From Marinibacterium sp050389775 (lineage in GTDB: Bacteria; Pseudomonadota; Alphaproteobacteria; Rhodobacterales; Rhodobacteraceae): a DNA stretch of 64,000 nucleotides. Below, in pieces: positions 26,622 through 35,535 of the stretch. A model generated the notes under the pieces. It ran no database searches. It was not told the origin of the DNA and saw nothing but the letters and a program-made list of their open reading frames with translations. Location of the stretch: contig NZ_CP177144.1 in NCBI RefSeq assembly GCF_050389775.1, positions 1,302,001 to 1,366,000 on the forward strand, read 5' to 3'. Positions within the stretch are counted from its first letter, which is position 1. Every line of letters starts with the position of its first letter. The translations under genes were made by a program, and so were the position numbers.

Positions 26622-29600
26622 ATGGCATTGAGCGAAGCCGAGATCACCTGGATCAACTGGGTCGCGGGCAAGGGCATCAGCCAGCAGAGCCAGGACGACC
26701 AGATGGAACGGACGGCGGCCCGCGACGGCTTTCTGACCGGGGTGCTGGGCGCCCAGCTGTCGGCCGTGTCCGGCGAGATCGACGCGGCCCAGTCGCGCAT
26801 CACCGCCAAGCGCGAGGTGCAGCCCGGGTTCATCAAGGCGGTCTACAAGACGCTGGCACGCGACGAGAGCAAGGACTACGCCGAGATGAAATGGCGGGCC
26901 GGCGACGAGGACACCAACACCGGCCTGCTGGCCCGCTACGAGCTGCGCGCCGATGTCGAGATCGACACGCGGGCCGATATCGACGTCAATCTCGAAGAGA
27001 TCCCCAACGAAGACCTGATGGCCCTGGCCCAGAGTTTCGAGCGCATCCGGCAGATGGAAAAGGCCATGAAGATGCAGCTGGACGCCTCTGGCGAGCCGCT
27101 GTTTTCCGACGAAGACATCCGCAACGAGCTGTGGACCCCGCTGGTGCGCCAGGGGCTGATCCCCGACAACATGGTGCCCGATGCCTATTCGGAACATGCG
27201 GTCAACTTCGCCGGCGCGCGCAGCTTCTACGAAGACAAGATCGATGCCTACACGGCGACCCGTACCAAGGCCCAGGAAAACTGGGCCAAGGGCCTGCGCA
27301 TTGCCAAGGACGTGGCCACGCTGGGCACGGCGCTGGTGTCGGGAGCGGTGACCATGGGCAATGCCCAGGATGTCGCGTCGAACAATGCCGACATCAAGGC
27401 CAAGAAGCTGGAGATCGACGAGCTGGGCGACAGCGATCCGACCCGGACGGCCGAGTTGCAGAACGAGGTGAAGGGCCTGCAGGAGGCCAACAAGCAGCTG
27501 GCCGCCGTGTCGACCTATGTCGACAGCGGTTCGGCCCTGCTGCTGGGCGGGATTTCGGCCGTGGAACTGGCCGTCGATCACCATTACTCGACCGAACCCG
27601 ACACGCTGAAGAAATGGATGCAGACCATCGAAAAGGGCGTGGCCGTGGCCCAGTCGCTCTCGGTCGCGGGGGTCAGCGCGGGGATGACGGAACAGGGCGC
27701 GTCCAAGGGCATGGTGACCTGCGTGACCTCGGCGCTGGACGCGGCGTTCAAGGGCGCGCGAATGGGCCCGTCGCTGGTGCTGACGGTCAAGGAAAAGGAC
27801 CCCAACAAGCAGGCGGCCATGGTCGCCGCCCTGATCGGCGATTTCGCGGGCATCGTGGCCAGTTCGATCAATGCCGTGGGGGGCAAGGTTTCGGACCTGA
27901 CGGCCGACGAGAAACAGCTGTCGGACGAGGAACAGGCCGACATCAAGAAGGAGCGCGCGGCGACCCAGGCGGCGATGTCGCAGATCGCCGCGGCGATCCA
28001 GGTGGCCATCACGACGGTCGGCAGCGCGCCGCTGATCATCCGGGCCTGGGAAGAGGGTGACATCAAGACGCTGGGCCTGCTGCTGGGCGGGGCGGCGGTC
28101 AGCACGACCTTTGCGGTCAAGTCGGAACAGCTCTTCGACGACATGCATGCCGACGTGTCCCAGCGCGAATTGCTCGAAGCCAGTTTCCACGACAGCCAGT
28201 ACATGGAACTGGAAGGCGGCGAGACGGGCCAGAACGCCGGGTCGGCCAAGATCATGTCGGGCCTGGCCGGCCAGCTGGCGACCTTTGACAAGACGGTCTT
28301 TGCCGGGCTCCAGCCCGACCTGCTGACGGGCATCGAGGCCGACAAGATGGCCGATGCCATTGCCGACGACGTGTCGGCCGCCCAGAAGAAACAGGCCGAG
28401 GAAGAGCTGGCCCGGGTGTTTTCGCCCGAGGGCATCGAAAAGATCATGGGCGAGGTCGATGCCGAGCTGGTCGGGTTCGAGCAGATCTATTCCGATGCCA
28501 TGCCCGACCCCGACATCAACAGCCGCACGCCCGAAGAGATCCAGCAGGCCACCCGGGCCATCGACCAGGCCATGGCCAACACGGCGGCCCTGCGCCAGAA
28601 GGTGGCGCTGATCAACGGCATCACCGGCGGGGCGGCGGGGATCATCGCGGCGCTGGTGCCCGGGGCCGGGGCCGTGGTGGCTGCCCAGAAGGTGGCGGCC
28701 GACATCTATGCGCTGATCAAATGCGTCGAGACCCACAATGCCTGGGTCGACAGCATGGAACTGGCCATGGCCGGCCAGTCCGGCGCGGCGGCGGCGATCC
28801 AGAACACCCTGTCCAACGCGCGCATCCACCTGTCGCAGGCCTCGGTCAAGCTGGTGCTCGACACGGTCAAGGCCGGGGCCGAGGTGGCCCGGGCCTTTGA
28901 TCCGACGGGCGTGGCGACGATGACCTCGGCCGGCACGTCGATGGCCGCGGCGGTGGTCGAATTCGGCTACAAGATGCAGAAAGAGGTCGACATCGTGCGC
29001 GGCTGGAACGCCTACAAGGCCGCGCTTGGCGATCCGGGCAACCGCAAGGCCGCGCGCAAGGCGCTGCGGATGAATTCGACCCTGGCCAAGTGTTCCATCG
29101 CCTACGGCGCGTCGATCATGGGCGATACGGTGGCCCAGCAGGCCGTGCGGGCCTCGGGGCTGACCGTTGCGGCGATGCAGAACGACAAGGACATCTGCGT
29201 CAAGCTGATCGCCTATCTCGAACACGAGCTGGCTGACGATCCGACCGTGCTGCGCGTCGATTACAAGGATGGCGGAAAGTGGCATCCGGGCACGCCGGCC
29301 TTTACCATGGCCTCGTGGACGGCCTTCAAGGCGGCGGCCCATTCGGCGGCCAAGCCCCGGATGGCGGCCGACAGCCTGTCCAGCCCGGCGATCGACCGGC
29401 TGTTCGGCACGCTGGCCAAGGATGCGGCCTGGCCCGACCCGGCCATCGCCGACCGCGTGGCCGAAGCCGGGCAACTGCGCGATTTCGTCGAGGGCCGCAT
29501 GACCGAGGACGAGGCCGATGCCTTTGCGCCGGGGGCCGACGCCATCCGCGCCGAGGTGACGGATTGTGCCGCCGGGCTGACCCGGGTGATGGGCCTGCTC

Positions 29601-29765
29601 GACCGGCTCAACGCGGCCTTCGGGGCCTATGCGCCGGTGGCCGAAGGGCCGGGCCAGACGGCGCATGACGGCATGGCCGCCATCGCCGCGACCTTCGCCA
29701 CCCTGTCCCGTGCCGAACGCGCCACGGTCGAGGCCCGGCTGGCCGAGCTGGCCCTGCCGGCCTGA
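26622..29765 (+). CDS. Giant unrecognised helical protein with buried hydrophobic segments (1047 aa)
   Basis: I do not recognise this protein. ATG 26622 has TAGGAGGG upstream and lies 12 bp after the previous stop. The N-terminal 300 residues are charged and helical. Hydrophobic Ala/Gly-rich segments follow near residues 307 (LLLGGISAVELAV), 400 (MVAALIGDFAGIVASS), 455 (AAAIQVAITTVG), 483 (LGLLLGGAAVSTT) and 668-700 (AAGIIAALVPGAGAVVAA). Such weakly hydrophobic helices within a soluble-looking protein recall helical pore-forming or membrane-inserting proteins, but no family motif confirms this. No signal peptide. Partner of the 1199-aa protein by operon structure. Confidence 0.8.
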   Translation: MALSEAEITWINWVAGKGISQQSQDDQMERTAARDGFLTGVLGAQLSAVSGEIDAAQSRITAKREVQPGFIKAVYKTLARDESKDYAEMKWRAGDEDTNTGLLARYELRADVEIDTRADIDVNLEEIPNEDLMALAQSFERIRQMEKAMKMQLDASGEPLFSDEDIRNELWTPLVRQGLIPDNMVPDAYSEHAVNFAGARSFYEDKIDAYTATRTKAQENWAKGLRIAKDVATLGTALVSGAVTMGNAQDVASNNADIKAKKLEIDELGDSDPTRTAELQNEVKGLQEANKQLAAVSTYVDSGSALLLGGISAVELAVDHHYSTEPDTLKKWMQTIEKGVAVAQSLSVAGVSAGMTEQGASKGMVTCVTSALDAAFKGARMGPSLVLTVKEKDPNKQAAMVAALIGDFAGIVASSINAVGGKVSDLTADEKQLSDEEQADIKKERAATQAAMSQIAAAIQVAITTVGSAPLIIRAWEEGDIKTLGLLLGGAAVSTTFAVKSEQLFDDMHADVSQRELLEASFHDSQYMELEGGETGQNAGSAKIMSGLAGQLATFDKTVFAGLQPDLLTGIEADKMADAIADDVSAAQKKQAEEELARVFSPEGIEKIMGEVDAELVGFEQIYSDAMPDPDINSRTPEEIQQATRAIDQAMANTAALRQKVALINGITGGAAGIIAALVPGAGAVVAAQKVAADIYALIKCVETHNAWVDSMELAMAGQSGAAAAIQNTLSNARIHLSQASVKLVLDTVKAGAEVARAFDPTGVATMTSAGTSMAAAVVEFGYKMQKEVDIVRGWNAYKAALGDPGNRKAARKALRMNSTLAKCSIAYGASIMGDTVAQQAVRASGLTVAAMQNDKDICVKLIAYLEHELADDPTVLRVDYKDGGKWHPGTPAFTMASWTAFKAAAHSAAKPRMAADSLSSPAIDRLFGTLAKDAAWPDPAIADRVAEAGQLRDFVEGRMTEDEADAFAPGADAIRAEVTDCAAGLTRVMGLLDRLNAAFGAYAPVAEGPGQTAHDGMAAIAATFATLSRAERATVEARLAELALPA

Positions 29766-30212
29766 CTGCCGGGCGCGGGTCGGGCCTTGCGCCCGGGGGG
29801 GTGGCGTCCGCACCCTTGGCAAGCCGCAACCGGGCATGGTTCGGCTCGACAGGGCTGGGCGCCGGGTGGGCCGTGTGAAGGTGGGGCGAAGGTCGCGCCA
29901 CTGCCCGGCGCGGAGAGACCTGCGGTGTCTGCACTTCGGGCATGTCGCAGGCAGGCGGTGGGACGCACCGCATCCAGACCTTGGGCAAACCATAGCCCGG
30001 CGGTGGGCAAACCGCTTCCGCACCGGGGCCATGTTGCCGCGCGGCCCGGGACACAGCCCATCTGCATCGGGCCACGTCGGAGACCGGCCGGGGACAATCC
30101 GCATCCGCTTCGGGGCAAGCGGCGCCCCGGCCGCGACCACGCCACCTCACATTCCCGCGGCCCGGTCACCTGGTGCCTTGCCAGCCCCTCTCCCGGGCCG
30201 GATAAGCGGGTC
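29766..30212. repeat. Intergenic region with a 44-bp tandem repeat array
   Basis: This 447-bp gap separates the giant operon from the selD fusion gene. Clear units start near 29925, 29970, 30014, 30058 and 30101, giving periods of 45, 44, 44 and 43 bp. Each begins GC-TCCGCACC-GGGGCA or similar and contains CCGG-GGGGACA further on. Weaker similarity extends left to about 29804. No gene is supported, although frames stay open. Confidence 0.7.
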
Positions 30213-32381
30213 ATGGACATGCCCAGCCTTCCCCTGACCCGCGATATCGTCCTGCTTGGCGGCGGCCACAGCCATGCCCTGGTCCTGCGCCGCTGGGGCA
30301 TGCGGCCCTTGCCCGGCGCGCGGCTGACCCTCGTCGATCCCGGGCCGACGGCGGCCTATTCCGGCATGCTGCCCGGCCATGTCGCCGGCCATTACCCCCG
30401 CGCGGCGCTGGATATCGACCTTGTCCGCCTGGCCCGGTTCGCCGGAGCGCGCCTGGTCCTGGGCGCGGCCACGGGGCTGGATACCCGGGCCCGCGAGATC
30501 CACGTGCCGGGCCGCCCGCCCATCGGTTTCGACATCTGTTCCATCGACATCGGCATCACCTCGGCCATGCCCGACCTGCCGGGTTTCGACCGCTTTGCCA
30601 CCCCGGCCAAGCCCCTGGGCCCCTTTGCCGCGGCCTGGGCGGCCTACCTGGACCGGCCCGGACCGGCCTCCGTGGCCGTGATCGGCGCGGGCGTGGCCGG
30701 GGTCGAGCTGGCCCTGGCCATGGCCCATGCCCTGGCCGCCCGCGAACGGCCGGCCACGATCACCCTGGTCGACGCGGCCACGGCCCTGACCGCCCTGCGC
30801 CCGGCCTCGGCCCGCATCCTGCGCGCCCGGCTGGCCGAGGCCGGCATCGGCTTGCGCGAAAACGCCCCCGTCTCGACCGTGACGAACAAGGGGCTGACCT
30901 TGGCCGACGGTGAGACGATCGCCGCCGATTTCATCACCGGCGCGGCTGGCGCCCGGCCCCAGGGCTGGCTGGAGGCCTCGGGCCTGGCCTGTCACGACGG
31001 GTTCCTGGCCATCGAACCGACGCTGCAAACCTCGGATCACGACATCTTTGCCAGCGGCGATTGCGCCCATATGGGCTTTGCGCCCCGACCCAAGGCCGGG
31101 GTCTATGCCGTGCGCCAGGCCCCGGTGCTGTTTGACAACCTGCGCGCCCGGGCCATGGGCCGGCCGGTCACCCGGCGCTACCGGCCGCAGGGCGATTACC
31201 TCAAGCTGATCTCGCTGGGCGGGCGCGAGGCCCTGGGTGAACGGCTGGGCCGGCCGTTTTCCGGCCCGCTGGTCTGGCGCTGGAAGGACCGGATCGACCG
31301 GCGTTTCATGGACCGGTTCCGCGACCTGCCGGCCATGGCCCCGGCCGATCTGCCCCGCGATCATGCCGCCGGCCTGGCCGAGACCCTGGGCGACCGGCCG
31401 CTCTGCGGAGGCTGCGGGGCCAAGGTCGGGCGGGCCGGGCTGGCGCAGATCCTGCAGGCTCCGCCCGCCGACCGGCCCGAGATCGAGATGTTGCCCGGCG
31501 ACGATGCTGCCGTGCTGCGCCAGGGGGAGGCCCGGCTGGTGCTGACCACCGATCATTTGCGGGCCATGGTCGACGATCCGGTGACGATGACGCGCATCGC
31601 GGTGACCCATGCCCTGGGCGATATCTGGGCCATGGGCGGGCAGCCGGCCACGGCCCTGGTCTCGCTGATCCTGCCTCGCCTGACGCCGGCCTTGCAGCAG
31701 CGCACGCTTATCGAGATCATGGACACCGCCCGCATCGGCCTGCGCGCGGCCGGGGCCGAGATCATTGGCGGGCATACCTCGGTCGGAGCCGAGCTGACCA
31801 TCGGCTTTTCGGTGACCGGGACGCTGTCGGCCGCGCCGATCACCCTGGCCGGGGCGCGGCCGGGCGATGCGCTGATCCTGACCAAGCCGCTGGGGTCAGG
31901 GGTGCTGATGGCCGGGGACATGGCCGGGCTGGCCCGGGGGCAGGACGTCGTGGCGGCGCTGGAATGGATGCAGCAGCCCCAGGGCCGGGCCGCGGCGATC
32001 CTGGCCGGGGCCCATGCGATGACCGATGTCACCGGCTTTGGCCTGGCCGGCCATCTCGACGGGATCTGCACGGCCTCGGGTGTCGCTGCCCGGCTTGAGG
32101 CACAGGCCTTGCCGCTGATGGACGGGGCGCTGGACTTGGCCCTTCAGGGCGTCCGCTCGACGATCCATGCCGAGAACCGCGCCCTGGTCCCGGAGCTGCC
32201 CGCCGGGGGGCTGGCCGACCTGCTGTTCGATCCCCAGACCGGCGGCGGCCTTCTGGCCGCGGTGGCGCACGAGGCCGCGCCCGAGCTGCTGGCCCGGCTT
32301 GCGGCAGAGGGCCATGCCGCCGCCCGGATCGGCCAGGTGGTCAGCGCCGATCCGGCGACCCCGCGCATCCGCCTGGAGTGA
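30213..32381 (+). CDS. selD: NADH-dehydrogenase-like FAD domain fused to selenide, water dikinase
   Basis: 722-aa fusion. Residues 1 to about 385 form a pyridine-nucleotide-disulfide/NDH-type domain, with FAD motif VLLGGGHSHA, second nucleotide motif VAVIGAGVAGVE and FASGDCAHMG. From about 390 it is SelD, with catalytic Cys/Lys block CGGCGAKVG, then LPGDDAAV, TTDHLRAM, GGHTSVGAE and FDPQTGGGLL. SelD makes selenophosphate from selenide and ATP; the oxidoreductase may reduce a selenium or sulfur species for it. The catalytic residue is Cys, not selenocysteine. ATG 30213 precedes the Rossmann strand; a second ATG at 30219 is possible. It is convergent with mnmH, which uses selenophosphate. Confidence 0.92.
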   Translation: MDMPSLPLTRDIVLLGGGHSHALVLRRWGMRPLPGARLTLVDPGPTAAYSGMLPGHVAGHYPRAALDIDLVRLARFAGARLVLGAATGLDTRAREIHVPGRPPIGFDICSIDIGITSAMPDLPGFDRFATPAKPLGPFAAAWAAYLDRPGPASVAVIGAGVAGVELALAMAHALAARERPATITLVDAATALTALRPASARILRARLAEAGIGLRENAPVSTVTNKGLTLADGETIAADFITGAAGARPQGWLEASGLACHDGFLAIEPTLQTSDHDIFASGDCAHMGFAPRPKAGVYAVRQAPVLFDNLRARAMGRPVTRRYRPQGDYLKLISLGGREALGERLGRPFSGPLVWRWKDRIDRRFMDRFRDLPAMAPADLPRDHAAGLAETLGDRPLCGGCGAKVGRAGLAQILQAPPADRPEIEMLPGDDAAVLRQGEARLVLTTDHLRAMVDDPVTMTRIAVTHALGDIWAMGGQPATALVSLILPRLTPALQQRTLIEIMDTARIGLRAAGAEIIGGHTSVGAELTIGFSVTGTLSAAPITLAGARPGDALILTKPLGSGVLMAGDMAGLARGQDVVAALEWMQQPQGRAAAILAGAHAMTDVTGFGLAGHLDGICTASGVAARLEAQALPLMDGALDLALQGVRSTIHAENRALVPELPAGGLADLLFDPQTGGGLLAAVAHEAAPELLARLAAEGHAAARIGQVVSADPATPRIRLE

Positions 32382-32418
32382 TCCCGGCGACACGGCTCCC
32401 ACGGGTCCCACGGGTCCC

Positions 32419-32438
32419 AGAATTTTCGCGAAAATTCT
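32419..32438. terminator. Bidirectional terminator between selD and mnmH
   Basis: AGAATTTTCGCGAAAATTCT is a perfect 20-bp palindrome between the two convergent genes, with A/T-rich arms able to act on both strands. Three copies of CCCACGGGT lie immediately to its left (about 32397-32418). Confidence 0.7.
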
Positions 32439-32446
32439 CGGCCGGT

Positions 32447-33505
32447 TCAGCCGGCGCGCAAGCCGTTCAGCGCAGCCTCGACCTCGCCGGCAAGGGCCTC
32501 GATGCCCGGCCCGTCCAGCGCCTTGGCCTGGACCCGGGCCATGGGTGCGCCGCCGATCGCCCGGCGCGACTTGGCATAGGCCGGGTCGTAATGCTGAGCC
32601 ATCAGCGCCTCGGTCAGCCCGCGCTTGTCGCCCGCGGCGTGGTGGGCCAGCCAGCCGTCGACAACCTCGTGGCCGCGCAGCTCGCGCAGGTGCCACAGCA
32701 GGGTTTCCAGCCGCGGACCGTCGTCCAGAACGTCGTCATAGGCCGCCACCAGGTAGGCCACCCGGGCGGCCATGTCCGCGCCGATCTCGATCCGTGGAGC
32801 GGCTTTCATCGGGGCCCAGAGCGCGGGGGGGATGATGCGTTCGCCGATCTTCGAGGATTCCGCCTCGACCAGCACCGGCCGGGCCGGGTCCATGGCCGTC
32901 AGCTTGCCGGCGAGGATCGTCTCAAACGCCTTCTGGCTGGGCTGGCCGCCCATTCCGCCCAGCAGCGAGCCCCGGTGCCGGGCCGCGCCTTCCAGGTCGA
33001 GCACCTGCCAGCCGCGCCGGGCCAGGACGTGCAACAGCTCGGTCTTGGCCGTGCCGGTGTTGCCGTCGATCAGCACCAGCCGGTGGGGCAGGGGGGCATC
33101 GTAGAGATAGGCGTTCACCAGCCGACGAAAACTGCGGTACCCGCCCTGCACGCTGTCGGCCCGCCAGCCGATTTCCTTGAGCATCCAGGCAAAGCTGCCT
33201 GATCTCTGCCCGCCGCGCCAGCAATAGACCAGGGGCTTCCAGCCGCCTTCGTGATGGGACAAGGGCCCGGCGATGTGGTCGGCGGCATTGCGGAACACCA
33301 GTGCGGCGCCCAGCTTGCGGGCCAGGAAGGGGCTTTCCTGCTTGTAGATCGTGCCGACCCGCGCGCGTTCCTCGTCGTCGAGCACGGGCAGGCTGATCGC
33401 CCCGGGCACGTGGTCTTCGGCATATTCCGAGGGGCTGCGCACGTCGATCACCGTGTCGAACCCATGGGCAAAGAAATCGTCGAGCGTGGGAAAGGTCAGC
33501 GCCAT
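32447..33505 (-). CDS. mnmH: tRNA 2-selenouridine synthase
   Basis: MnmH/SelU (352 aa) replaces sulfur with selenium in 2-thiouridine at the wobble position of tRNA-Lys, -Glu and -Gln, using selenophosphate. The N-terminal rhodanese domain has catalytic C95 in YCWRGGQRSG; the P-loop GNTGTAKT (148-155) lies in the second domain, with ARHRGSLLGGMG following. Length and layout are typical. It faces the selD fusion gene, its selenophosphate source, so tRNA selenation is the one selenium use visible here; no selA, selB or selenocysteine tRNA is in the window. Confidence 0.93.
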   Translation of the reverse strand: MALTFPTLDDFFAHGFDTVIDVRSPSEYAEDHVPGAISLPVLDDEERARVGTIYKQESPFLARKLGAALVFRNAADHIAGPLSHHEGGWKPLVYCWRGGQRSGSFAWMLKEIGWRADSVQGGYRSFRRLVNAYLYDAPLPHRLVLIDGNTGTAKTELLHVLARRGWQVLDLEGAARHRGSLLGGMGGQPSQKAFETILAGKLTAMDPARPVLVEAESSKIGERIIPPALWAPMKAAPRIEIGADMAARVAYLVAAYDDVLDDGPRLETLLWHLRELRGHEVVDGWLAHHAAGDKRGLTEALMAQHYDPAYAKSRRAIGGAPMARVQAKALDGPGIEALAGEVEAALNGLRAG

Positions 33506-33594
33506 GTCATATGCCTAGCGGCGGGCGGGTCAAAAGGAAAGCGCCGCGGGGACCGCCCTTGCCCGAAGGCGGGCAACCAGGCCGGCGTTGTGTC

Positions 33595-33697
33595 GGGTAT
33601 TTATCTCCAAGAAGAAGGGACAAGTCGCGCGCCTGCCACAGGTGCGGCGCATTGGGGCGGAGCGCGCGGCCCTGTCTTCTTCTTGGCCTAAATACCC
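33595..33697. repeat. Inverted pair of GGGTATTT...CCAAGAAGAAG motifs
   Basis: GGGTATTT-ATCT-CCAAGAAGAAG (33595-33617) faces CTTCTTCTTGG-CCT-AAATACCC (33676-33697), the same motif inverted. Similarity extends inward (GGGACAAGTCGCGCG against GACAGGGCCGCGCG), giving imperfect arms of about 35 bp and a total of 103 bp, similar in size to a small MITE-like element. The right copy supplies the stop codon of the amidohydrolase gene (CTA at 33688-33690). Single copies occur at 40244 and 60757. Confidence 0.6.
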
Positions 33698-34914
33698 GTC
33701 GGCTCGATATCCGCCGGCGCAATGGCCCGTGGCGGGGCGAAGCGGCCGGAGACCAGCCCGGGCAGGTCGGGCGCCGCGCTCAGGCGCAGGGCGGACAGGG
33801 GGGCGTCCAGGACGGGGCGGGCGGGCCGGCCGAGGGCACGGGCGGCGTCATGGGTCACCGCCGGCAGCCAGCGGGCGAAGGGTGGATCGAGGTGGCCGGC
33901 CAGCACGGCCAGGTTCAGTGCGGCCAACGGATCGTGCCAGCCGGTCGGGCAGAAGGCATCTCCGACGTTGTCCGATGCCACCGCGATGGGCACGCCCCCC
34001 GCCGCCAGTTCGCGCAGACGGGTCAGGCCGCGCCGGTCGGGCGTGCCCGGACCGCGGCCCTGCAGGTAGAGGTTTGTCGTGGGCAGGGCCGTCACGCAGA
34101 TGCCCGCGCGGGCAATGCGCTCGATCAGCCGGTCAAGCGCCGGGCCGTCGACATTCATCAAGCTGCAGCAATGGCCACAGAGCACCGGCCCGTCGAACCC
34201 CGTTTCGATCACCAGCTCGGCGATCAGCCCCAGCCCGTCCAGCCCGTCGGCCAACCCTTCGTCGACATGGAAATCCAGCGCCAGCCCGTGCCGCCCCGCC
34301 GCTTCGATGACCGCCCGCAGCCCGTCTTCGCGCCGGGCATGATCCAGCACAAAGGCCCCCATCGTGCCTCCCGTTGCCGCGATGTGGCCGGCCACCCGCT
34401 CGGCCATGCCCGGCTCGGCCAGCAGGTCCACCGCCATCAGCGCCGCCCGGTCCAGCTCCAGCCCCGGCCGGTCCTGCGCCGCTTCGGCCATGACCGACCA
34501 GGCCAGCGGCGGGCGGCCGTCCTCGGGCCAGTCGACATGGCTGCGCACCAGGTCGCAGCCCGCGGCCATCGCCTCGTCCATGCCCCGCCCTATACGCGCC
34601 CTGAGATCCGCGGCGGTCCAATGAGCCTTGTCCGCGGCCTGGGCCTGGATCGCCGCCCGCAGGTCGCCGCCGATCCCCGTCATCCGCCCGATCGTGTGGC
34701 ATTTGTCGAGGTGGCAATGGGCTTCGACCAGCGCCGGGATCACCACCCGGGGCCGGCCCTGCGCCGCGCCTCGCACCATGCCGGCCACCCGGCCGTCGCG
34801 CAGGACCAGGTCACCGCGCAGGCAGCCGTCTTCACGGGGCAGCCCGGCCGCCGCCTCCGGCGCCCCGAAAAGCCCTTCGGGCACAAGCACATCGCGCAGG
34901 ATTTCAGCGTTCAT
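33688..34914 (-). CDS. Cytosine deaminase-like amidohydrolase
   Basis: Metal-dependent hydrolase (408 aa) of the cytosine deaminase/CodA-like branch. Motifs: HCHLDK (metal histidines after strand 1), FHVDEGL, LCGHCCSL and ASDNVGDAF (catalytic Asp). It probably deaminates or hydrolyses a cyclic amide or nucleobase; the exact substrate is unclear. ATG 34914 has GGAGAGGTCGG upstream, and the open frame to 34986 lacks one. The final residues and stop lie in the 33676-33697 repeat motif. The divergent RidA gene is compatible with nitrogen-compound catabolism. Confidence 0.78.
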   Translation of the reverse strand: MNAEILRDVLVPEGLFGAPEAAAGLPREDGCLRGDLVLRDGRVAGMVRGAAQGRPRVVIPALVEAHCHLDKCHTIGRMTGIGGDLRAAIQAQAADKAHWTAADLRARIGRGMDEAMAAGCDLVRSHVDWPEDGRPPLAWSVMAEAAQDRPGLELDRAALMAVDLLAEPGMAERVAGHIAATGGTMGAFVLDHARREDGLRAVIEAAGRHGLALDFHVDEGLADGLDGLGLIAELVIETGFDGPVLCGHCCSLMNVDGPALDRLIERIARAGICVTALPTTNLYLQGRGPGTPDRRGLTRLRELAAGGVPIAVASDNVGDAFCPTGWHDPLAALNLAVLAGHLDPPFARWLPAVTHDAARALGRPARPVLDAPLSALRLSAAPDLPGLVSGRFAPPRAIAPADIEPTGI

Positions 34915-35000
34915 CCGACCTCTCCGCCTGTCGTCGCGCCGACCCTTCCAAACCGCCCGCCAAGGCGCAAGAGTGAAGGCCACCATCCCGAGGAGTTCCG

Positions 35001-35396
35001 ATGAAATCGCTTCAGCCCGCCACCATTTCGCCCCCCTTCGCCCGCTATTCCCATGGCATCGAACTGCCCCCGGGCCAGCGCATCGTCCGCAGCTCGGGGC
35101 AGCTGGGCCTGGCCGGCGACGGCCAGGTGCCCGAGGATCCCTTTGACCAGGCCATGATCTGTTTCGGCAATATCCGCGCCATCCTGGCCGAGGCCGCCAT
35201 GGGCCCGGCCGATATCTTCCACCTTTCGGCCTATGTCACCGATCGCGCCCACATGGCCGGCTACATGGCCGCCCGCGACCGGTTTCTGGCCGACACACCG
35301 GACGATCGCCTGCCCAGCTCGACGCTGCTCATCGTCTCGGGCTTCACCCGCCCGGAATTCAAGGTCGAAGTGGAAATCTGGGCCGCCGCGCCGTGA
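35001..35396 (+). CDS. RidA/YjgF family protein
   Basis: 131-aa member of the RidA family, whose characterised members hydrolyse reactive enamine/imine intermediates. Family blocks are the RSSGQLGLAGDGQ strand, FDQAMICFGNIRAILAEAAM and the acidic C-terminal strand EFKVEVEIWA. ATG 35001 has GAGGAG 6 nt upstream. It is divergent from the amidohydrolase, sharing an intergenic region of less than 90 bp, which suggests coregulation. Confidence 0.88.
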   Translation: MKSLQPATISPPFARYSHGIELPPGQRIVRSSGQLGLAGDGQVPEDPFDQAMICFGNIRAILAEAAMGPADIFHLSAYVTDRAHMAGYMAARDRFLADTPDDRLPSSTLLIVSGFTRPEFKVEVEIWAAAP

Positions 35397-35461
35397 TCGG
35401 CCGGTAAACCAGCGTGGAATGGGGCGGGGGCCGGAATCTGAGCGGGGCCGGGATGAGTGCA

Positions 35462-35514
35462 GGGGCCGGGCGGCGTAGCCGCCCGGCCCCCGGTCGGATC
35501 GCGTCAGCGATCCG
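35462..35514. terminator. Double hairpin between ridA-like gene and cyclase-family gene
   Basis: GGGGCCGGGCGGC (35462-35474) pairs perfectly with GCCGCCCGGCCCC (35478-35490), a 13-bp stem with a 3-nt loop. It is followed by CGGATCGC-GTCA-GCGATCCG (35495-35514). They lie in the gap between convergent genes and can fold on either strand, so they probably act as bidirectional terminators. Confidence 0.65.
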
Positions 35515-35535
35515 AAACCGCAGCGCCCTGGCGCT

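Noticed and set aside
22764..30140. A 2458-codon open frame on the minus strand across the two giant genes
   Set aside because: It is antisense to two genes with good ribosome-binding sites and is Gly/Arg/His/Gln-rich with no domain. In GC-rich DNA the antisense frame rarely meets a stop.
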